From an uncultured Ruminococcus sp. (GTDB taxonomy: Bacteria > Bacillota_A > Clostridia > RUG12999): DNA of 5,291 nucleotides. The DNA lies in NCBI GenBank assembly GCA_902783995.1, contig CACZTG010000305.1:1-5291 (forward strand), written 5' to 3'. The translations under genes were made by a program, and so were the position numbers. The notes beneath the pieces are model-generated. The model was not told the origin of the DNA. It did no database searches and was given only the letters and a program-made list of their open reading frames with translations. This document shows, piece by piece, positions 1-4,323 of this stretch; position 1 is the stretch's first letter; every line of letters begins with the position of its first letter.

Positions 1-1
1 C

Positions 2-715
2 AAATGCTTTAAAGAGGTCGTTCTTCCCACAGGAAACCGTCCGTTAGGCGTTAGAATTGACAGCGGCGACGTTACATATCTTACAAAAAAAATGCGGAAA
101 ATCCTTGATGACGAAGGCTTCTCCGACTGTAAAATTGTCGTGTCAAATTCTCTTGACGAATACATTATCGCCGACCTTATCTCGCAGGGGGCGCAGATTG
201 ATTCCTTCGGTGTCGGCGAAAGGCTTATAACATCACGCTCCGAGCCTGTTCTGGGCGGCGTATATAAGCTTACTGCCATAGAGGACGAAAACGGAAATAT
301 TATTCCCAAAATAAAATTAAGCGAAAACGTTTCAAAAATTACCACGCCTTGCTTTAAGCAGATATACAGACTCTATTCAAAGTAAACGGACAAAGCGCTT
401 GCCGATATCGTTACGCTTCACGACGAGGTTATTGACGATACAAAAGACCTTACCATTTTTGACCCCGAATTTACATGGAAAAAGAAAACCGTTACCGATT
501 TTTACGCGGAGCCGCTTATGAAAAAGATTTTTTCCGGAGGCAGGCTTGTATATGACCTTCCGGACGTTAAGGAAATAAAAAAGCACTGTGAAAATCAGAT
601 GGATACAATATGGGATGAGGTTAAACGTTTTGAAAACCCGCATAAATATTATGTCGATTTGTCCGAAAAGCTTTGGACAATCAAACATAAAATGCTTGAC
701 GAATATTCAATGTAA
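2..715 (+). pseudogene. pncB: Nicotinate phosphoribosyltransferase, C-terminal part, interrupted by an in-frame stop
   Basis: NAPRTase joins nicotinate and PRPP to make nicotinate mononucleotide in cytoplasmic NAD salvage. The reading frame is open from base 2 and carries the family blocks RIDSGDVTYL, SNSLDEY and FGVGERLITS, then DENGNIIPKIKLSEN. At 383-385 a TAA falls between RLYSK and TDKALADIV. Homology resumes in the same frame with no visible indel and continues through TLHDE, FDPEFTWKKKT, WDEVKRFENPHKYYVDLS and the normal C terminus at TAA 713-715. Homologues usually have a residue such as Glu or Asn at that spot, so a single substitution (for example GAA to TAA) explains it. The first part would end about 110 residues early. 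The later ATG at 518 has no convincing ribosome-binding site and is not a separate gene. Family call is very secure; whether the stop is biological, a sequencing error or read through is open. The N-terminal half lies outside the window. Confidence 0.88.
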
Positions 716-748
716 CTTTTATTATTTTACAAAAACTTTTAAAAGTGC

Positions 749-777
749 TTGACTTTTTGTATTTTTTGTTGTATAAT
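749..777 (+). promoter_or_regulatory. Sigma-A promoter of the rpsF-ssb-rpsR operon
   Basis: TTGACT (749-754) and a consensus TATAAT (772-777) are separated by 17 bp, in an AT-rich stretch just after pncB. The predicted start is near 784, giving a leader of about 70 nt before rpsF. No intrinsic terminator is visible between the pncB stop and this promoter, so some read-through from pncB is possible. Confidence 0.85.
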
Positions 778-783
778 ATATCT

Positions 784-850
784 TGCTGTAATGTGCAGCA
801 TCCTTACTCTGCCCTTTGCGTGGCAGGGTCAAAGTCCAGAAGGAGGTGAA
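784..850 (+). promoter_or_regulatory. Structured rpsF leader with possible Shine-Dalgarno sequestration
   Basis: Three pairings are visible in the predicted 5' UTR. A 5-bp hairpin sits at the 5' end (784-788 with 796-800). An 8-bp hairpin with one G-U pair and an 8-base loop follows (806-813 with 822-829). UCCUU (801-805) can pair with AAGGA (840-844), the first part of the rpsF Shine-Dalgarno sequence, closing a helix next to the second hairpin. In many bacteria the S6:S18 complex binds a structured rpsF leader and represses its own operon. This leader is in the right place and would hide the ribosome-binding site. I could not match it base by base to the published motif, so the autoregulatory role is inference. 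Confidence 0.5.
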
Positions 851-854
851 AATA

Positions 855-1157
855 ATGACTGAAATCGTAAACAAGTATGAGTGTGTGTTCGTTGTTGACG
901 CATCACTCGAACAGGAACAAATTGACGCCATCGTTGAGAAATTCAAGTCATTAATCGAAGCAAACGCAAAGCTTGAAAATATTGATATCTGGGGCAAAAA
1001 GCGTCTTGCGTATGAGATTAATTACAAAACCGAAGGCTACTACACTCTTGTTGAATTTACAAGCGTTCCTTCTTTCCCGGCAGAGCTTGAAAGAGTTTTT
1101 GGCATAACGGAAGGTATCTTGCGTTCCATAGTTATTTTAAAGGAACACTATGAGTAA
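855..1157 (+). CDS. rpsF: 30S ribosomal protein bS6
   Basis: A 100-residue bS6, a small-subunit protein that binds the 16S rRNA platform as a heterodimer with bS18. Recognised from the N-terminal strand YECVFVVDASLEQEQIDAIV, the central block IWGKKRLAYEINYKTEGYY and the C-terminal ITEGILRSIVILKEHYE. Length is normal, without the acidic tail found in enterobacteria. ATG 855 is chosen because AAGGAGGTG (840-848) lies 6 bases upstream; an in-frame TTG at 816 would add 13 non-homologous residues and has no ribosome-binding site. First gene of the rpsF-ssb-rpsR operon, with its own promoter and a structured leader that may mediate S6:S18 feedback. The gap to ssb is 33 bases. Confidence 0.97.
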   Translation: MTEIVNKYECVFVVDASLEQEQIDAIVEKFKSLIEANAKLENIDIWGKKRLAYEINYKTEGYYTLVEFTSVPSFPAELERVFGITEGILRSIVILKEHYE

Positions 1158-1190
1158 AATTTGCAGGTTTTTGAAAGGACGGTTATTATT

Positions 1191-1634
1191 ATGCTGAATA
1201 CAGTTATTTTAATGGGAAGGCTTACCCGTGACCCTGAGTTAAGAACTACTCCTCAGGGCGTGAGCGTTGTCAGCTTTTCTCTTGCGGTTGACAGAAATTA
1301 CGCGCGTCAGGGTGAGGAAAAGCAGACAGATTTTATAAATATTACAGCATGGAGAAATACCGCCGATTTCGTAGCGAAGTATTTCACGAAGGGACAGCTT
1401 GTCGCAATTCGCGGAAGACTTCAGGTGCGTTCCTGGGATGATGCTCAAACAGGTCAAAAGCGCTATGCTACCGACGTTGTCGCTGACGAGGTTTTCTTTG
1501 CCGAAAGCAAAAAGGCATCTGATAACAGCGCGGCAAACGGTAATTTTAGTGCGCCTGTCGATAACGGTGAAGCAGGAATAGACACTACATCGGTTGCGGG
1601 CTTTACCATAGCCGATGAAAACTTGCCTTTTTAA
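1191..1634 (+). CDS. ssb: Single-stranded DNA-binding protein SSB
   Basis: A 147-residue SSB that coats single-stranded DNA during replication, repair and recombination and recruits partners through its C-terminal tip. The OB fold covers about residues 1-105, with the family blocks [37 protein letters not shown] and [16 protein letters not shown] low-complexity Asn/Ser/Ala/Gly linker of about 35 residues follows, then the acidic tip ADENLPF, a slight variant of the usual DDDIPF that keeps the terminal Pro-Phe. ATG 1191 fits the family N terminus, with AAAGGA (1174-1179) 11 bases upstream. An in-frame TTG at 1161 would add ten unrelated residues. Its place between rpsF and rpsR is the standard Bacillota arrangement and marks it as the housekeeping SSB. 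Confidence 0.97.
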   Translation: MLNTVILMGRLTRDPELRTTPQGVSVVSFSLAVDRNYARQGEEKQTDFINITAWRNTADFVAKYFTKGQLVAIRGRLQVRSWDDAQTGQKRYATDVVADEVFFAESKKASDNSAANGNFSAPVDNGEAGIDTTSVAGFTIADENLPF

Positions 1635-1675
1635 TTAAGGCGTACAAATTTGTTGATTTAAGGAGGTTTTTCACA

Positions 1676-1918
1676 ATGGCTGAAAAAATTGCCGAACGCG
1701 GTGCAAGAAAGCCCAGAAAGAAGGTTTGTGCTTTCTGTGCGGACAAGGTTTCTGAAATTGATTATAAAGATATAGCAAAGCTCCGTAAATATATTTCTGA
1801 AAGAGGAAAAATCACTCCCCGCAGAATTAACGGCTGCTGCGCAAAGCATCAGAGACAGCTTACAACTGCAATTAAGAGAGCGAGAATTATTGCACTTCTT
1901 CCGTTCTCAACCGATTAA
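1676..1918 (+). CDS. rpsR: 30S ribosomal protein bS18, cysteine-containing type
   Basis: An 80-residue bS18, partner of bS6 on the 30S platform. The core is typical: [40 protein letters not shown] and the C-terminal [11 protein letters not shown]. Residues Cys18 and Cys21 (CAFC) with Cys54/Cys55 and His58 (GCCAKH) form a plausible zinc site, so this is the C+ form of S18. Many bacteria instead carry a C- form without these ligands, which can be induced under zinc limitation. Start ATG 1676 has AAGGAGG (1660-1666) 9 bases upstream. The gap from ssb is 41 bases, and the operon ends in a strong terminator 20 bases after the stop. No second S18 is visible here. Confidence 0.97.
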   Translation: MAEKIAERGARKPRKKVCAFCADKVSEIDYKDIAKLRKYISERGKITPRRINGCCAKHQRQLTTAIKRARIIALLPFSTD

Positions 1919-1938
1919 ACATAGACTTACCATTCAGT

Positions 1939-1970
1939 ATCCCCCGGCTGTGCCGGGGGATTTTCATATT
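1939..1970 (+). terminator. Intrinsic terminator of the rpsF-ssb-rpsR operon
   Basis: A perfect 10-bp stem (1939-1948 with 1952-1961), GC-rich at its core (CCCCCGGC / GCCGGGGG), with a TGT loop and a TTTTC-ATATTT tail. It begins 20 bases after the rpsR stop. There is no T-tract on the other strand, so it terminates only + strand transcription. Its 3' half borders the decayed transposase segment. Confidence 0.88.
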
Positions 1971-1971
1971 T

Positions 1972-2139
1972 ATATCCCATAAATCCGGACACGCTCATTT
2001 CAGGCGGCAAATCAAGCAACATATGCAAATAATTCGGGATATACTTCTGCGTTTATTGTATCAACTCCCTTTCGGTTACATAATTTTCTCCATATATAAC
2101 TTTTCTTCTGTATTTTGGCGCAAATACAATACTTAAAAT
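1972..2139 (-). pseudogene. Decayed IS200/IS605-family TnpA (Y1 transposase) remnant
   Basis: Read on the minus strand from about 2139 downward, one frame gives LSIVFAPKYRRKVIYGE, matching the N-terminal signature of IS200-type TnpA. Further on in the same frame is YLHMLLDLPPEMSVSGFMGY, matching the segment that carries the HUH motif and the following PP-SVS-FMGY block. Between them is an in-frame TAA (2052-2050), and the spacer is about 10 residues shorter than I expect for an intact protein, implying a small deletion. The HUH motif itself is broken: the usual His-x-His reads Tyr-Leu-His. Homology stops at GY, so the catalytic tyrosine half is missing, and stop codons precede the N-terminal block. 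This is a non-functional relic about 170 bases long. The family call rests on motif recall, not a search. Confidence 0.72.
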
Positions 2140-2157
2140 TTTTATTTATAAATTTTA

Positions 2158-2186
2158 TTGACATTAAATGACGGCTGTGGTAAAAT
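2158..2186 (+). promoter_or_regulatory. Extended -10 promoter upstream of the glnA-like gene
   Basis: A consensus TTGACA (2158-2163), a 17-bp spacer and TAAAAT (2181-2186), preceded by TGG (2178-2180) as an extended -10. The predicted start is near 2193, leaving a leader of about 125 nt. The -35 box lies only about 20 bases beyond the last recognisable base of the transposase relic. The other glutamine synthetase promoter in this window (4211-4239) has the same TGG-extended form. Confidence 0.82.
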
Positions 2187-2203
2187 ATAGCCGAAAAGTG
2201 TTT

Positions 2204-2230
2204 ATAACGTGAAAGTTTATTTCACGTTAT
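2204..2230 (+). promoter_or_regulatory. Perfect 11-bp inverted repeat in the glnA-like leader
   Basis: ATAACGTGAAA (2204-2214) and TTTCACGTTAT (2220-2230) are exact reverse complements around a 5-base spacer GTTTA. The repeat lies about 11-38 bases after the predicted transcription start. It could be a DNA operator or an mRNA 5' hairpin. No T-tract follows, so it is not a terminator. It does not fit the GlnR/TnrA box pattern (TGTnA-n7-TnACA). A 10-bp palindrome CGCATATGCG (2284-2293) lies further down the same leader. Confidence 0.6.
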
Positions 2231-2318
2231 GCCTACGGCAAATTTAAAAGCGCGCGCGATTTTTCCTCAAATTTACTCGGAAACGCATATGCGCATTAAG
2301 CAAAAAGGAGCATGTAAT

Positions 2319-3533
2319 ATGTACAGTAAAAATGATGTTTCGGACTATATTAAATCGGAGGACGTAAAGTTTATAAAGCTTGCGTTTTGCGACATATTGG
2401 GCAGGCAAAAAAACATATCCGTTATTGCCGATGAATTGGACCGGGCGTTTGAGCACGGCATTTCCTTTGACGCGTCGGCAATACGCGGCTTCGGTGATGA
2501 AGCAAAGTCGGATTTATTTCTTTTCCCCGACCCGTCAACCATTGAAGTTTTGCCATGGCGTCCGTCACAAGGAAAGGTTGTAAGAATGATATGCGATATT
2601 AAAAAACCTGACGGAACGCCATTTGAAACGGATACCCGTTATATTTTAAAAAATGCCGTTAGTTGCGCAAAAGAAAACGGAATAGAATTAAATATAGGCG
2701 CGGAATTTGAATTTTATCTCTTTAAAACAGATGATGAAGGCGAGCCGACAGATGTTCCTTTTGATAATGCGGGCTATTTTGATATTGCGCCTTTTGACCG
2801 CGGGGAAAATGTCCGCCGTGAAATTTGCCTTACCCTGGAAGATATGGAGATATACCCCGAAAGCTCACATCATGAAGAAGGCCCGGGACAAAACGAAATT
2901 GACTTTAAATATTCCGCCCCGCTTTCAAGCGCCGATAACGCGGTTACTTTTAAATCCGTCACCCAGGCAATAGCGGCAAAAAACGGGCTTTACGCAAGCT
3001 TTATGCCAAAGCCTGTTAAAAATTCAAGCGGAAACGGAATGCATATAAACATTTCACTTAACGACAAATCGAAAACCGACAGCTTCATAGCCGGTATTCT
3101 TGAAAACATAAGCGGAATTACCGTTTTTTTAAATCCGCTGCCCGAATCATACGAGAGACTGGGAAGTAAAAAAGCGCCGCTATATATAACATGGGCGGAG
3201 GGTAACCGTTCACAGCTTATACGTATTCCTGCCGAAACAAGCGAAAGAAGCCGTTTTGAAGTGCGTTCTCCCGACCCTATGGCAAATCCGTATCTTGCGT
3301 ATGCGCTTCTGATATACGCAGGGGTTGACGGCGTTATAAACAATAAAAAGCTTTGCAAGCCTTGTAATATTAATTTATACAATGCCGGTAAAAGTGTTAC
3401 CGAAAAGCTTTCCGTCTTGCCGAAAAATTTTGACGAGGCGATAAAGTGTGCGGAAAACAGCATAATTGTAAAAAAATATTTACCTGAAAACATAATTGAT
3501 ATATTAAAAAAATATAACAGTAAACCGGAGTGA
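2319..3533 (+). CDS. glnA: Short type I glutamine synthetase (GlnA-like)
   Basis: Glutamine synthetase I makes glutamine from glutamate, ammonia and ATP as a cytoplasmic dodecamer. This protein has 404 residues against about 440-445 for the Bacillus GSI-alpha form. Blocks in order: DILGRQKNISV (25-35), FDASAIRGF latch (50-58), metal-site AEFEFYLF (128-135), HHEEGPGQNEIDFKYS (184-199), GNGMHINISL (238-247), NRSQLIRIP (296-304) and FEVRSPDPMANPYLAYA (313-329). The catalytic Glu129, Glu131, Glu186, Glu193, His242, Arg297 and Arg302 equivalents are present. Differences: the flap normally reading GYEAP reads SKKAP (283-287); the Arg of the FVRIEESD feedback segment is replaced (GDEAKSD, 59-65); a loop after GNGMH is about 18 residues shorter; and the usual C-terminal tail containing HPWE is absent. 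ATG 2319 has AAGGAG 8 bases upstream; in-frame codons from 2229 add 30 unrelated residues. It probably is an active or sensory GSI; activity is not certain. Confidence 0.93.
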   Translation: MYSKNDVSDYIKSEDVKFIKLAFCDILGRQKNISVIADELDRAFEHGISFDASAIRGFGDEAKSDLFLFPDPSTIEVLPWRPSQGKVVRMICDIKKPDGTPFETDTRYILKNAVSCAKENGIELNIGAEFEFYLFKTDDEGEPTDVPFDNAGYFDIAPFDRGENVRREICLTLEDMEIYPESSHHEEGPGQNEIDFKYSAPLSSADNAVTFKSVTQAIAAKNGLYASFMPKPVKNSSGNGMHINISLNDKSKTDSFIAGILENISGITVFLNPLPESYERLGSKKAPLYITWAEGNRSQLIRIPAETSERSRFEVRSPDPMANPYLAYALLIYAGVDGVINNKKLCKPCNINLYNAGKSVTEKLSVLPKNFDEAIKCAENSIIVKKYLPENIIDILKKYNSKPE

Positions 3534-3538
3534 AAAAT

Positions 3539-4132
3539 ATGCTTTTTGGCAAAGAAGAAATAAGCATACTTGTGGTTTCAAAATCCGGCAAGATATTTGA
3601 CGCGCTCGGTGATTTATTAAACGGTCGGTTTTATACCGATATCAAGCAGGCTTTAAGTATCAGTGAAGCAAAACGTCTGACGCTTATGCAAAGCTTTGAC
3701 ATTGCGGTTATAAATGCGCCGTTAAAGGACGAAACAGGGATAGAATTTGCCATTAATTTATCTTCCGACAATTCCACAGGGGTATTGCTTTTAATAAATA
3801 ACGAATATTACGACCGTGTTTTGGACGAAGTAACGGAGTACGGTGTACTTACCGTACCGAAACCATTGTCAAAACAAACCTTGTACGAAACGGTTAATCT
3901 GATTGCGGCAACCAATTTCCGCCTGAAAAAGCTTGAACATACAAACGCGAAGCTTACCGCGAAAATGGAGGAAATACGCGTTGTCAATCACGCGAAGTGG
4001 GTTTTGATAGAAAATCTGGGCTTAACCGAAGAAGAAGCGCACAAAATTATAGAAAAACAGGCTATGGATACACGGCAAACAAAACGCGAGGTTGCAGAAG
4101 CCGTATTAAAAACTTATAAAACGTCAAAATAA
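3539..4132 (+). CDS. ANTAR-domain RNA-binding antiterminator with degenerate receiver domain
   Basis: A 197-residue protein with three parts. Residues 8-122 are a response-regulator fold, but the phospho-acceptor position reads Asn59 (VINAPL) and the acidic pair after strand 1 reads Ser14-Lys15 (VVSKSG); only the late Lys108 (VPKP) is kept, so ordinary phosphorylation is unlikely. Residues 126-150 look like a helical coiled-coil linker. Residues about 150-193 are an ANTAR domain: HAKWVLIENLGLTEEEAHKI followed by QAMDTRQTKREVAEAVL. ANTAR proteins bind paired hexaloop hairpins in nascent RNA and prevent intrinsic termination. ATG 3539 is preferred because GGAG (3527-3530) lies 8 bases upstream; GTG 3530, overlapping the glnA TGA, is possible. 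The 5-base gap implies co-expression and probably coupled translation with glnA. Likely target: the terminator-containing leader before glnN. Similar glnA-linked ANTAR regulators are, from memory, known in clostridia. Confidence 0.93.
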   Translation: MLFGKEEISILVVSKSGKIFDALGDLLNGRFYTDIKQALSISEAKRLTLMQSFDIAVINAPLKDETGIEFAINLSSDNSTGVLLLINNEYYDRVLDEVTEYGVLTVPKPLSKQTLYETVNLIAATNFRLKKLEHTNAKLTAKMEEIRVVNHAKWVLIENLGLTEEEAHKIIEKQAMDTRQTKREVAEAVLKTYKTSK

Positions 4133-4133
4133 G

Positions 4134-4158
4134 TACACAAATTTATGCTGTTTGTGTA
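4134..4158 (+). other. Hairpin after the ANTAR gene, possible weak transcript end
   Basis: TACACAAA (4134-4141) and TTTGTGTA (4151-4158) pair perfectly over 8 bp around a 9-base loop, starting 2 bases after the stop codon. The following bases are A-rich on the + strand, so this is not a classical intrinsic terminator. It may protect the 3' end of the glnA-ANTAR message or mark a factor-dependent end. Confidence 0.4.
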
Positions 4159-4210
4159 AAATACATAAAAAATAAAAAATATTTTGACAAATTTTTTTGT
4201 CATTTAACTA

Positions 4211-4239
4211 TTGATTTTTATTTGTTAAAGTGGTATCAT
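4211..4239 (+). promoter_or_regulatory. Extended -10 promoter of glnN
   Basis: TTGATT (4211-4216), a 17-bp spacer and TATCAT (4234-4239) with TGG just before it (4231-4233). The predicted start near 4244-4246 places the first transcribed bases immediately before the hairpin-terminator leader. A TTGACA at 4184-4189 has no good -10 at the right distance. Read-through from the ANTAR gene could also enter glnN. Confidence 0.75.
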
Positions 4240-4250
4240 AAAAGTGTAAA

Positions 4251-4278
4251 AGGCAATGAGGCCTCGGATACACATCCG
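4251..4278 (+). promoter_or_regulatory. Candidate ANTAR-type tandem hairpin (antiterminator) in the glnN leader
   Basis: Two adjacent small hairpins can form. P1 is AGGC (4251-4254) with GCCU (4261-4264) around the hexaloop AAUGAG, which has the A at loop position 1 and G at position 4 known for ANTAR-bound RNA. P2 is CGGA (4265-4268) with UCCG (4275-4278) around UACACA; this has six bases but not the A1/G4 pattern, and may instead close to a tetraloop. P1 uses exactly the bases of the 5' arm of the downstream terminator, so the two folds exclude each other. An ANTAR protein encoded 120 bases upstream is the natural ligand. One loop conforms and one does not, so confidence is moderate. Confidence 0.65.
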
Positions 4279-4297
4279 GACTCATTGTCTTTTTTTA
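4251..4297 (+). terminator. Leader terminator (attenuator) upstream of glnN
   Basis: AGGCAAUGAG (4251-4260) pairs with CUCAUUGUCU (4281-4290) over 10 bp with one G-U pair, followed by a run of seven T (4290-4296). A second stem (4264-4269 with 4274-4279) stacks inside the loop. It lies between the glnN promoter and the glnN start, so it would stop transcription before the gene unless the antiterminator forms. It is a strong intrinsic terminator by shape. Confidence 0.85.
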
Positions 4298-4323
4298 TTT
4301 TACCGAATAAGGAGAGATGATTA

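Noticed and set aside
377..688. Minus-strand open frame of 103 codons
   Set aside because: It lies opposite the conserved pncB frame, has no family resemblance or ribosome-binding site, and is a shadow of the real coding frame.
518..715. Separate small gene starting at ATG 518
   Set aside because: The translation is the C-terminal end of NAPRTase in the same frame as the upstream part, and no good ribosome-binding site precedes 518.
735..746. Palindrome ACTTTTAAAAGT after pncB as a terminator
   Set aside because: No loop, no GC stem and no following T-tract; it is a chance AT palindrome next to the rpsF promoter.
2187..2318. ANTAR or glutamine-riboswitch leader in front of glnA
   Set aside because: No terminator with a T-tract and no hexaloop hairpin with A1/G4 is visible; the only strong structure is the 11-bp inverted repeat with a 5-base loop.
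2990..3493. Minus-strand open frame of 167 codons
   Set aside because: It lies fully opposite conserved glnA blocks and its composition follows from that frame; nothing recognisable in the product.
3530..3538. GTG 3530 as the start of the ANTAR gene
   Set aside because: It would place GGAG across the start codon itself; ATG 3539 has the correct 8-base spacing. It is kept only as a possible alternative.
4185..4202. Inverted repeat TGACAAA / TTTGTCA before the glnN promoter
   Set aside because: AT-rich and short, with a TTTT spacer, in a stretch of A/T runs where such repeats arise by chance; no functional context to support an operator or terminator.
4244..4273. GUGUA (4244-4248) pairing with UACAC in the second hairpin loop as a pseudoknot
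   Set aside because: The predicted start near 4246 would leave only three of the five bases in the RNA, so the interaction is doubtful.
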